This document shows positions 13,301 to 24,300 of a stretch of DNA of 64,000 bases, piece after piece. The position numbers were made by a program, and so were the translations under genes. The notes under the pieces are model-generated. The model made no database searches, was not told the origin of the DNA, and was given only the letters and a program-made list of their open reading frames with translations. How positions within the stretch are numbered: the stretch's first letter is position 1; every line of letters starts with the position of its first letter. Source of the stretch: Cranoglanis bouderius (taxonomy: Eukaryota > Chordata > Actinopteri > Siluriformes > Cranoglanididae). The stretch lies in the NCBI GenBank assembly GCA_023630585.1, contig CM042560.1, forward strand, positions 7,969,501-8,033,500, read 5' to 3'.

Positions 13301-16300
13301 TTCGCTGTGTGTATCTGGAAATACTACACTAAAGGTGAATCTATGGCACACATTCTTTACACCACATGACATGGATTTAACTTCACCAACCTGGAATATA
13401 CACTGGAGTTTGGCTCAGCATGAGGCACAATAATCCTCCCCCACTCCTCAGACTCGAGGAGTCTGCTTCACTCTGTGGCACACATTCTTTACACCTCAAG
13501 ACACAGATGTAACTTCACCAATCTGGAATATACACTGGAGGGGGCTCAGCATGAAGCACAATAATCCTCCCCCATTCCTCAGACTCAAGGAGTCTGCTTC
13601 GCTATGTGTATCTGTAAAATGTTTTCTTATTCAAATTATTTGAAGGGTTTGTAACAATGAGTTTAAAGCTTTGTAATGGTTTATGACAGTTGACTGTATT
13701 GAAATAACTGCTTGCAAGTGTTTAAGGTGAGATATAAGTGTTGTCATTGACTGATAATATGATCACTAATTTGTCTTATTGTAAGACCTTTGTTAGCCTT
13801 CTTGTTTTATATGACTGTTTTGTTTTATCAAATGATTATCTTGAACAAAATGTATAGGAATTTTCTGTAAAATGTTTTATGTCTGTCAAGGTATTTTAGA
13901 AGCTTGAACTGTATTCTGACATTACACCAGATAACATGGATGTAACTTCACCAAACTGGAATATACACTGGAGTGGGGCTCAGCATGAGGCACAATAATC
14001 CTCCCCCACTCCTCAGACTCGAGGAGTCTGCTTCGCTGTGTGTATCTGGAAATACTACACTAAAGGTGAATCTATGGCACACATTCTTTACACCACATGA
14101 CATGGATTTAACTTCACCAACCTGGAATATACACTGGAGTTTGGCTCAGCATGAGGCACAATAATCCTCCCCCACTCCTCAGACTCAAAGAGTCTTATTT
14201 GCTATGTGTATCCGTGAAATCTTTTCTTATTCAAATTATTTGAAGGGTTTGTAACAATGAGTTTAAAGCTTTGTAGTGGTTTATTACAGTTGACTGTACT
14301 GAAATTACTGCTTGCATGTTTTTAAGGTTAAATATAAGTGTAGTCTCTGATTGATAATATGATCACTAATTTGTCTGCTTGTAAGACTTTTGTTAGCCTA
14401 TTTGTTTTATTTGACTGTTTGTTTTATCAAAGGATTATCCTGAACAAAATGTATAGGTATTTTCTGTAAAATGTTTTATGTCTTTCAAGGTAGTTTAGAA
14501 GCTTGAACTGTATTGTGATATTACACCAGATGACATGGATGTAACTTCACCAAACTGGAATATACACTGGAGTGGGGCTCAGCATGGGGCACAATAATCC
14601 TCCCCCACTCCTCAGACTCGAGGAGTGTGCTTCGCTATGTGTATCTGGAAATACTACACTAACAGTGAATCTATGTCACACATTCTTTACACCACATCAC
14701 ATGGATGTAACTTCACCAACCTGGAATATACACTGGAGTGGGGCTCAGCATGGGGCACAATAATCCTCCCCCACTCCTCAGACTCGAGGAGTGTGCTTCG
14801 CTATGTGTATCTGGAAATACTACACTAACAGTGAATCTATGTCACACATTCTTTACACCACATCACATGGATGTAACTTCACCAACCTGGAATATACACT
14901 GGAGTGGGGCTCAGCATGAGGCACAATAATCCTCCCCCACTCCTCAGACTCGAGGAGTCTGCTTCACTCTGTGGCACACATTCTTTACACCTCAAGACAC
15001 AGATGTAACTTCACCAACCTGGAATATACACTGGAGTGGGGCTCAGCATGAGGCACAATAATCCTCCCCCACTCCTCAGACTCGAGGAGTCTGCTTCGCT
15101 GTGTGTATCTGGAAATACTTCACTAAAGGTGAATCCATGGCGCACATTCTTTACACCACATGACATGGATTTAACTTCACCAACCTGGTATATTCACTGG
15201 AGTTTGGCTCAGCATGAGGCACAATAATCCTCCCCCACTCCTCAGACTCGAAGAGTCTTATTTGCTGTGTGTATCTATGAAATGTTTCCTTATTCAAATT
15301 ATTTGAAGGGTTTTGTTACAATGAGTTTAAAGCTTTGTAATGGTATATTACACTTGCATGTACTGAAATTACTGCTTGCATGTTTTTAAGGTTAAATATT
15401 GTAGTCACTGATTGATAATATGATCACTAATTTGTCTGCTTGTAAGACTTTTTTTAGCCTATTTGTTTTATATGACTGTTTTGTTTTATCAAAGGATCAT
15501 CCTGAACAAAATGTATAGGAATTTTCTGTAAAATGTTTTATGTCTGTCAAGGTAGTTTAGAAGCTTGAACTGTGTTGTGATATTACACCAGATGACATGG
15601 ATTTAACTTCACCAAACTGGAATATACACTGGAGTGGGGCTCAGCATGAGGTACAATAATCCTCCCCCACTCCTCAGACTCGAGGAGTCTGATTCGCTAT
15701 GTGTATCTGGAAATGCTATACTCACAGTGAATCTATGGCACACATTCTTTACACCACATGACACTGATGTAACTTCGCCAAACTGGAATATACACTGGAG
15801 TGGGGCTCAGCATGAATAACTTTAATCCTCCCCCACTCCTCAGACTCGAGGAGTCTGCTTCTCTATGTGTATCTGGAAATACAACACTAACGGTGAATCT
15901 ATGGCACACATTCTTTACTCCACATGACATGGACGTAACTTCTCCAACCTGGAATATACACTGGAGTGAGGCTCAGCGTGAGGCACAGTAATCCTCCCTC
16001 CCTCCTCAGACTCGATGAGTCTGCTTCGCTATGTGTATCTGTAAAATGTTTTCTTATTCAAATTATTTGAAGGGTTTGTAACAATGAGTTTAAAGCTTTG
16101 TAATGGTTTATTACAGTTGAATGTATTGAAATAACTGCTTGTAAGTGTTTAATATTAGATATAAGTGTAGTCATTGACTCATAATATGATCACTAATTTG
16201 TCTGATTGTAAGACCTTTGTTAGCCTTCTTGTTTTATATGACTGTTTTGTTTTATCAGTGGATTATCTCTAACAAAATGTGTAGGAATTCTCTGTAAAAT

Positions 16301-16350
16301 GTTTTATGTCTGTCAAGGTACTTTAGAAGCTTGAACTGTATTGTGACATT

Positions 16351-16455
16351 GTGTATAAATGAATGAATTATTTAAATGTATAAATGAGATGAATGTAAGT
16401 TCCTCTGGATAAGTTTATCTGCCAAATGCCATAAATGTCAATGTAAATGTAAACT
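16351..16455 (+). repeat. SINE/transposon-like 3' tail joined to the end of the satellite
   Basis: The satellite breaks off inside a spacer. The sequence continues with GAATGAATTATTTAAATG and then CTCTGGATAAG...CTGCCAAATGCC...AAATGTAAATG. This resembles the tail found on many fish retroposons, which has the general form 'ctctggataagagcgtctgcyaaatgcc'. The reverse complement of a similar tail lies at 54024-54075. Family assignment is by memory only. Confidence 0.5.
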
Positions 16456-17088
16456 TTGACAGCCCATATGCAAAATTCAAAAACATAGTGAATTGCAAAT
16501 AAAATATCTGTAAAAATTGATGTGACAGATTCATGTACCCTATTTAGTTAGTGCTCTATTAAAGCTTTAATGTTTTTCATCAAGTTTGGAGAAGTTGCTT
16601 TTTTCCTCTTACAAATTACATGATTACACCACAATTACACACAAGCTTAACCATTTATTTTCATGACAGATTTACTCTCCTTACTTTAACTGAACTAGTA
16701 ATGAGCTTATATAAATAATTTTAAAAAAGACAATTGGTTAAACTGATTTCTGTATTGTCTAAATCATAGAAATGTCAAAATTAATTTAGAAGTTGCAGCC
16801 AAATTTGGATTATTTAAAAAAAAAATTGTGTTTGAATGCGTTTAAACATTAATAATCAAATAATTCTATACTGCCAGAGAGAAAGTATGCAGTTCCACAT
16901 TATGTATTGTATAAAGCTGAAAATTGTGTTGCAAAGAAATGGAAAGAGGTAGTTTCGTAGATTTTATCAGGATCACAGACCACACAGGAATATACATAGG
17001 CTGTTTTGGATACTTTGTCCCACAATACATTCAAATTCACAGAGACACACAATCTGATATTGTCTTTTTAAAGCAATGCGTTGATATA
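16456..17088. other. AT-rich intergenic DNA, no gene seen
   Basis: AT-rich sequence with short A and T runs and no splice-framed coding similarity. I see no repeat family that I can name. Confidence 0.5.
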
Positions 17089-17360
17089 CAGTCATGGGGA
17101 AAAGAAAATACACCCTCTTTCAATGTTTTTACTTATCAGGGCCTAAATTACACTTGTGTGGTCCTCACCAACCTCTATATCCAAACAAATCCTATTATGT
17201 GAAACTGCGGCACAGAAAAAAGCAAGGCAGAGTAAATAAGAGTAGAACTGAAAAAAAATCACGGGATCACAAAACTGATATAGTTGTCATAAAAGGTCAT
17301 TGTGTGCTTGTTTCGCAGTTTGTAATATTGACAAGGCAATCTCTTTTTAAGCACTGAAAG
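17089..17360 (+). mobile_element. Tc1-like terminal fragment
   Basis: After a TA dinucleotide at 17087-17088 the sequence reads CAGTCATGGGGAAAAGAAAA and TACACCCTCTTTCAATG. This is the terminal style of a common fish Tc1-like non-autonomous family. The right limit is vague, and no transposase motif or second terminal repeat was found. Confidence 0.45.
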
Positions 17361-18217
17361 ATTAGTAATTATGGATAGTGTTTGTAACCAACTCAAAGCA
17401 AACTTGATATTTTTTATAGCCATAGCTTGTTCTTTGTTTATTTGAATTGAAAAGACTTAAAGTTTAATGTTTCTAAGAAGAAGAATACAAATAAGGCTTT
17501 GTTGGTTTAAACAATTAACAATTGTTTTTTTGGGCATTTTATCAAACATTTTAAAAATCATAATAAAATTATTAAAAATCAGACAACTCATTTATTCTGT
17601 AAAAATGTGATTTTTTTACAAACACACACCAAAAATAAATTAATAAATGTATTTGAAAATGACCAAAATGACATTGTTAGCAAAATGACCCATGGTGTTA
17701 TGAACACAAATCAAAATACAATTAGGGGAAAGTTTTGCTTCATGTGCTGTCATTTTCAGTTTGAGTTTCAGCATTTTTAGTTTGAGTTTTGGCATTTTTG
17801 CATTCTGTCCATAAGCAACAGAATATTGTTATTGGCACAACGTGTTTAGGTGAAGCAAACTGGTATATCTGACACTTTAATTTGCTGCAGTAATATAAGG
17901 AGTTTAATAGTTCCTTGATACGATATACTATGGAAAGGTCATAAAAAGACAGTATTTTTTTGGTATTACATAAAACTGACATTTTAAGGTATACAGCTTT
18001 GGTATGAATTTGTGTTGCTCAAGAGTATGGTTATCTAGCCGCCACTTTTCTACTTATTAAAGTGGAAACCATAATATTAGAATTTCAGTTATGAGTGATG
18101 ATCAATTGAGTCTTTATCACTTCAGCAGCACTTCTTCTTTGTTTTCTTCTTCTTAGAAACATATTTAAGACTTTTTTCAAAAAACAAGCTGAGCCTACAA
18201 AAATATAATCTTATTAG
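17361..18217. other. AT-rich intergenic DNA
   Basis: Nothing coding was recognised. A small local duplication (CATTTTCAGTTTGAGTTT and a similar copy about 24 bp on) lies near 17752-17800. It gives a minus-strand open frame at 17740-17982 with no recognisable domain. Confidence 0.4.
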
Positions 18218-18775
18218 GGGTCCAAGCACCAAAGGTTTCTGCTCTCACAGTCTTCTTTGAATTGCGGATTGGGATACCTTCACCCCTGCCCTGTCAAGGT
18301 TGTTGGTGATGTCACTGACTGTTGTTTTTGGGTTTTTCTGCACAGCTCTCACAATGTTTCCTGTCATCAACTGCTGACCGAATTGTTCCATGTCTGGTTG
18401 TTAGTACACCAGTGTTTTCTTACTTTTTCATTACTTTCCATATTTGTTGTATTGGCTCTGCCCAATACTTGTGCAATGGCTCTGATTGAGTTTCCCTCTT
18501 TTATAAGCTTCAAAATAGCTTGCTTTTCTCCCATAGACAGCTCTCTGGACTTCATGTTGGTTATCCTTTAATAAAAAAAAATTTAAAAAAAACCCTTAAA
18601 TTTCAAGTTGTTTAAAACATCTAGATGTAAATATGAGGAAATGAAAGCTGAAATTCTGATCTATTGTCTCATATTCATCTTTTGATCTCAAACCCAGATG
18701 TCTTCAGTGTATAACAAAAAAAAAAAAAAAAAAAGTACTGGCCTTGCTGTTCCAATACTTTCGGAGGGGACTCTA
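18218..18775 (-). mobile_element. Truncated Tc1/mariner-like element
   Basis: A minus-strand element. Its outer end lies near 18775 and reads, on the minus strand, AGTCCCCTCCGAAAGTATTG next to a TA. This matches the terminal style of a frequent fish Tc1 family. It retains only the start of the transposase gene and is broken at about 18218, inside the coding part. A poly-A run at 18715-18734 lies between the terminal repeat and the gene remnant. Confidence 0.75.
18240..18555 (-). pseudogene. Tc1-like transposase, N-terminal helix-turn-helix remnant
   Basis: The minus-strand translation starts MKSRELSMGEKQAILKL and continues IKEGNSIRAIAQVLGR. This is the paired-like helix-turn-helix DNA-binding start of Tc1 transposases. 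The frame stops after about 62 residues, and the continuing similarity needs frame changes. The DDE catalytic domain is absent, so this is a dead fragment. Confidence 0.75.
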
Positions 18776-19430
18776 TAACAGGGGTACATATTTCATTTTA
18801 TGTGATAGCGACATCCAGTGTTTAAACAAGGAAATTTATTTTTACTTTTCCAAAGCTAACAACAATAAGCAGCACTAAGCAACAAGTAAATGGGTGGCAA
18901 ATAATTTTTTCCACAAATATTTGGCATATACATGTTTTGCATAACTTTAGGGACAAAATGTCAAATAAACATAGTTAAGATAAAAATATACAAGTAAAAT
19001 ATTATATTTTATGTCAATTTTTTTAAAACAAGTTGTGGCTTATATATACTTTTATTGGTACATATTGAGAAGCTGAAACATATGATGTTCCCAAAGACTA
19101 CAATGTATTTGTGTCTTTAATAATTGCCTATATTTAAAGAATTGTGGAAAGCTCAGGGATAGGACTCATAAGTCCTACACACATTTTAACCTGTAGAGTG
19201 CCCTGGACATCATTTTATTGAGACACAATCCTTTGTATCAAAAATAAATAAATAAAAAAAATTTTTTTTTTAAAAAAGAAAAGAAACAGAAGCTGAAATA
19301 TATGATAGATTCTCCTGTCTTCTACTCCTTATTTTCTTTTGTTCCTTTTTTATTTTTTTTATTTATTTTTTTTATTTATTTATTTATTTTTAAGTTTATT
19401 ATGGTAAACTCTAGAGTAACATAGAATGAG
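18776..19430. other. AT-rich intergenic DNA with low-complexity A/T tracts
   Basis: Contains A and T homopolymer tracts and ATTT-type simple repeats (about 19245-19285 and 19340-19395). No gene or RNA was recognised. Confidence 0.5.
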
Positions 19431-19845
19431 TTACTATAGACTTCCTGTCAGCTCAGACCAGCCTGGTCATTCTCCTCTGATCTCTCTCACCAACAATGCG
19501 TTTCAGCCTGCAGACTCTCCGCACACAGGATGTTCTTTTGTTTTTCGTACCATTCTAAACTCTGTAAACTCTAGAGACTGTTGCGTGTGAAAATCCCAGG
19601 AGATCAGCAGTTTCTGAAATGCTCAGACCAGTCCATCTGGCAGCAACAACCAAGCCATGGTTAAAATCACAGAGATCACAATTTTTCTCTGTGCTGATGT
19701 TTGATGTGAACATTAACTGGAACTCTTGACCTGTATCTGCATGATTTTATGCATTGTGCTGATGCCACATGATTGGCTGACTGGATGACTGCATACATGA
19801 GCAGGTGTAGGTGTTCCTATTAAAGTGAAAGGTGATTGGTGAGTG
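19431..19845 (-). repeat. Dispersed fish repeat, copy 1 (inverted relative to copy at 29.2 kb)
   Basis: Contains CAGACCAGCCTGGTCATTC, CTCTGATCTCTCTCACCAAC, TCAGCAGTTTCTGAAATGC and, at the right, GTTCCTATTAAAGTGAAAGG. The reverse complement of the same words appears at 29270-29480 (for example GAGAGGTCAGAGGAGAAT and TATTTCAGAAACTGCTGATG). This is a widespread fish interspersed repeat. I cannot assign its class with certainty. Confidence 0.65.
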
Positions 19846-19869
19846 TAGACCTGCGATGAATAACCCTGC

Positions 19870-20125
19870 TGCAAAAAACAATAGAAACCATCACAGAAAT
19901 TATAATGGTTTCCACTACAAATACTATTACAAACTATCAGCTAACCATTAAAACCATTGCTATTACCATTATTGGTCCTTAATGGTATCTAGTAGACATA
20001 ACATGCCACTAATAGAAGGCAACAAATGACCTGTAGAGACCCACAGAGACCATTACAGTTTCCATTAAAACCAATACAATTCCCATTTTAACCATTAAAC
20101 CCGATACAAATTCTATGAGGGTCTA
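19870..20125. repeat. Diverged hairpin-forming interspersed repeat
   Basis: Contains many inverted short words built on ATAATGGTTTCCA and CATTAAAACCATTG (and similar forms), so the segment can fold back on itself. This is consistent with a non-autonomous DNA element. No target-site duplication was identified. Confidence 0.4.
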
Positions 20126-20146
20126 TTGTTGTTGTTGTTGTTGTTG
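20126..20146. repeat. (TTG)n microsatellite
   Basis: A perfect trinucleotide run of about seven units. Confidence 0.9.
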
Positions 20147-20449
20147 CTTCAGCAGGAAACAGCCAGAAGTACTGCCAGAACTGCTGTTAAAGAAATTGAA
20201 TTGAACTTTTGGCCAATTCGACTCGATAATTTAATATAGAAGTCATATTTTTTTCTCAGTATGACTTAGTAAATGGTTATTATTCCTGTTATGTAAAACA
20301 GTTGCTAACGACTGCTGAAAATGAAGCTGGTTCTGAACCCTCCAAAACACTAGAGGGCAGAGGAGCGCCTGAGTGGCGGTGAAGCTGTTTTATTTTACCC
20401 ACAGATTGAGTCCGGAGTCTTATTACTGATTTATTGCTATTGTATAAGG

Positions 20450-20669
20450 TTGGCTGGGAAGTTGTGTTCAACCTTTATGCAGGTGAGTTCAGTGTGAAAG
20501 ACTCAGAGCTGCAGCAGAAGACCTTTAACGTCTGGCCAGCGGTTTGACCTGTGCGTCACGTGTGTGCTTGACTTATTCCGGCTTTCCTGTGACTTGTAAG
20601 TTAATACACCCTTTTTTATATGTATTTTTTTAAATTAATCGGCTTTTGTGCTTATTTCAGTCTTTCATC
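20450..20669 (+). promoter_or_regulatory. dnpep: Probable dnpep promoter and 5' untranslated exon
   Basis: GC content rises here relative to the AT-rich flank. A CACGTG E-box lies at 20557-20562 within GCGTCACGTGTG. A good donor (ACTT|GTAAGT) at 20595/20596 and an acceptor (TTATTTCAG) ending at 20660 suggest a non-coding first exon spliced nine bases before the start codon at 20670. The exact transcription start is not visible. Confidence 0.5.
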
Positions 20670-20751
20670 ATGAAAACCTCAAAGGAAGCTGTTCAGACCG
20701 CCGCAAAGGAGTTTCTCAATTTCGTTAATCGTGGAGTTTCACCATATCATG
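20670..20751 (+). CDS. dnpep: dnpep coding exon 1
   Basis: Residues 1-27 (MKTSKEAVQTAAKEF...SPYH) plus one base. The donor is GTAATG. It encodes the N-terminal helix preceding the catalytic domain. Confidence 0.92.
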
Positions 20752-21302
20752 GTAATGAAAGCAGCATTACAACAAAGAGATAAAGGTCTACGCTTTCTTA
20801 TAGCTTATAGCGTTATTATAGCAAAAGTCTCGTTGTTTTTGTATTAGATCAAGATTATGTACATGTATTATTGCAGAGGTTACACTCTACTACATACTTT
20901 TGGATAAATTCATCCCCAAGTTGTCATTTTTTTTATTTTTTAGCTTTCTTTAAACAAGATTGCACAGTGCCATGAGAGTCTGTCTTTCATATCTCTCTTA
21001 GATAATTATCTCATGAGCCGTAAACACAAGTTGCTCTTTGCACTGTTTGCACCTTGTTCTTGATCAAAACTTTGATGAACTCGGTTAAGTGATCAAGTAC
21101 AAAGTCCCAGTACCTGTAGTCTCAACCATAATGCGCCCCAAAGGGCAGTAATGTGTATTAGATTTAATCCACACTCGTATTGTTCCTTTTTCTTTTCTTC
21201 ACTTTCTCTTACAGTGGTTGAAGAGTGCAAGACTCGTCTTTTAAAAGCTGGCTTTACAGAGCTAAAGGAATCCACACACTGGGATATCAAACCTGCAAAC
21301 CT

Positions 21303-21338
<36 letters not shown>

Positions 21339-24300
21339 TGCGTGTGTTTGTCTGTATGCATCTGTCTCTGCAAAATCCAGGTGTAGATCCACAATAAGCA
21401 AGCCAGAGGAGATACAGTGATAAGGAAAAGCTATTTGAAATGACACTGAGGGAAAAAACTTATAATAAAGTTGTATGCGATATAGTCAAACAGTACTAAG
21501 TGTGTTGAAGGATGTCCAGTATGAGACAAGTCCTTGGATGAGCGCAGGACAGTCCGTATGATTACAGCAGCAGTGCTTTGCTACAAATCTACAGTATCCA
21601 GGTGAGATTATCCATTGAAGCAAGGGTGATACTTGGAAATAAACTGGTTTCGGGAAAGTTTAAGGTTTCCATGTGGGATTATTCACAACAGCAGAGTGCA
21701 AAAACTATAAGCAGAAGAGATATTAGGATGAATCAGGAAGATTCAGGAGGGTGAGTAGTGTGTCAGGATCAGGCACTGGTATCACATCATATGTTGACCC
21801 ATCTAGTAAATCACTTTTCGCCTAGCAGAACGTGCAAGAAATGCAGAAATTAGCTGAAATTTAATGAGTGATTTGTCCTGTCACGATTTATGGCAACGTC
21901 TTTCTTGCCCCACAGTACTTTGTGACTCGGAACTACTCCACCATCATTGCCTTTGCTGTGGGAGGCCTGTACAAACCAGGCAACGGCTTCTCCATCATCG
22001 GAGCCCACACGGACAGCCCCTGTCTGAGGGTAAGAGTTCGTTAACTGATCTTCGAGAAAACTGCCAAATCTGTGTAGAGACTCTGAAACTGTTTACACAT
22101 GGTTGTTTTATTTATAGCCACAAAAAGTGCAGATGAAAGATCTGATGTTCAGATCTGATCACAGAAACCAGGCAGGCACGGGTGAACAAATGACTTGCTC
22201 TGGCGTCCAGGGCAAGCAGATTTCATGTCCGGGCTTTTTTCTTTTCATAGGTGCCAAGTAGATTAAGCAACCAGAGAAACAGAAATATGTGTATTATAAT
22301 ATATGTATATGTGTGTGTGCGCATCTGTATGTCCAGGTAAAGCCACGCTCCAGGAAGACGAGGTCAGGCTGCCTGCAGGTAGGTGTAGAATGCTACGGCG
22401 GAGGAATCTGGAACACATGGTTCGACCGGGATTTGACCGTTGCTGGCCGTGTCATGGTCAGGGTACGTCATCTGAGTGTATATGTACAGTTTATATATCT
22501 CACCCTGTCTGTGTTAGAAATATAAGCACTTGATTTTTGTGTTTGTGAGTGTAGAATGGAGATAAGCTGGTGCATCGTCTTGTACATGTCCAGCGGCCCG
22601 TCTTGAGGATCCCCCATCTGGCTATTCACTTGCAGAGAGACGTCAATGACTCGTTTGGCCCTAACAAGGAGAACCACCTGTGAGTCTGCAGGATGAGGAG
22701 CAGGCTAGAGGGAGGGGGAAAGAGACGAGGAGCAGTACAATACAATACAGTGTTGTGTTGTGTAGTCAGATCATTTTTTTGACTTTTGTGTTGTTATTCA
22801 GCGTGCCTTTCCTGGCCACTGCCATTCAGGAGGAGCTAGAGACAGGTGCCTCTGCTGCTTCTTCTAGTGATGCCTGCAGTGCAGAATCTACAGTAAGACA
22901 ACAATCTTCCATATTTTTTCCCCTCTCTCTGTGTGTGTTTGGAAGAACAGCTAGTCTGGGTGCACCTTATAATCCTAACTCGCAGATTGTCAGTCCAACT
23001 AAAGTTAAAAGTACAATAAAAGTACCATAAAAGTAAGAAGTACGTTCCAGTTATAAGTTTGGCATGGACCAGAGCAATCAAGTTTCTTTACCTTTTTTTT
23101 TTGGTCATCAAGCTGTTCAATTTCTTTTAAAAAAAAATGTAACAATTGCTTCAGCTCTTACATATTTCAAGTATTTAATAATAATACCCAATCTAAATTT
23201 ACATCCCCCACTCTTGTAATTTCATACAGTTGTTTTCCCTAATAGGTTTACTGTCATTACTTAATATTTTATATTGGTTACAGAATAGTAATAATAGATG
23301 AATAACTGATTAACATTATAACAGTAGGGTTGTCGTCAAGACTGCCATTGTCAAGTTTAAGACAAGTCCAAGACCAATCGAGTCAAGACTTAAGGAGGTT
23401 AATGCCAAGTCAATATCAAGTCCAAATGAAAGCTAGACCGACTCAAGATTGAGACCGAAAACTATCAAATCCTTTTTTGAGGCCAAGCCTTTACTTCAAC
23501 TAGTTGGCTTCATCTGTGCATCGTGCCAAAGATTAAGCTGTTTTTTAGAAGAAGGAGTTACTTCTTGTCAAACTTTAGTGACCATATTTCCGAGACCAAT
23601 GCACCAAGCCCGAGACAAGTCCAAGTACAAATGCCAATAAGTCTGAGACAATCCAAGTCAATATAGAAAAGACTTACTACAGAGTCCTACAGCCTTATAT
23701 GGGTTAATATTACATTTAAATAAAATGCATTTAAATATTAATTAGCCTATAATGTTTTCCTGGTAGAGATTGAACAGACATTGAACTAGAAGTAGCATTA
23801 CACAATGCATTTGTATCTTATAAACAATTAAATATGAATTCTGCATTGCTTTAGTAAGCAAAGGGAATACCATTATTTTTATTATTAACTATAATGTTTT
23901 TTGATAAATTTTTATTTAGAAATGTATTCTTGACTCAGATAGATAGATATTCTTTCATGACCCAGGATCCATGTAAAAACATTCCATCTTCACATTTAAA
24001 ACATCTTTTATTTAAACCTATCGAACAAATAGTTTCCTATTTACTGACTATACAGGGTACAGCATAAAAGCATTGTAGAACTACACAGTGAATAGATTAT
24101 GAACAATTTCAATAGGAATGGGAATGTGGGATCTTACGATTTGAATATGGGCTTTGCCTTTGAATATGTAAATATAATAAAATATAATATAATAATAATA
24201 ATAATAATAATAGTAATAATGTAATAATAATAATAATATAATTAAGATATAAGATGTATTGCCAGACCTAGAACAGACATTTAGAACATTGTGGGATGCT

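Larger units (their letters stand above)
1..16350. repeat. Compound satellite array with higher-order repeat structure
   Basis: A tandem array fills this stretch and is cut by the left window edge. Each higher-order unit has one AT-rich spacer of about 0.32 kb followed by one or more core subunits. The cores contain the phrases GGGGCTCAGCATGAGGCAC and CAATAATCCTCCCCCACTCC and a short inverted repeat around CTCGAG. A single-copy spacer word (TATTCAAATTATTTGAAG) recurs at 531, 1262, 2125, 2559, 3125, 3856, 4587, 5186, 6249, 6849, 7614, 8311, 8745, 9642, 10505, 11402, 12133, 12731, 13628, 14228, 15291 and 16055. The intervals between these take only a few values: about 434, 566, 600, 697, 731, 765, 863, 897 and 1063 bp. 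All are explained as 434 plus multiples of about 166 and 131 bp. Open reading frames inside are by-products of the repeat and are not genes. I do not recognise the satellite family. Confidence 0.97.

Noticed and set aside
277..15991. Two dozen similar open frames of 60-130 codons in the satellite
   Set aside because: They are the same repeat phrase translated. The 166 and 131 bp periods rotate the frame, stops occur at unit joints, and no start context or domain is seen. They are not a protein family.
1..16350. CRISPR-like alternation of repeats and spacers
   Set aside because: The genome is clearly vertebrate. The units are hundreds of bases long, and the spacers are themselves repeated.
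18257..18571. Plus-strand open frame of 104 codons
   Set aside because: It is antisense to a Tc1 transposase remnant.
21093..21446. Open frames of poly-His/Thr or Val-Cys type over GT and CA runs (also at 32.5, 38.6, 44.97, 48.3 and 49.3 kb)
   Set aside because: They are translations of microsatellites and shadow real exons or introns.
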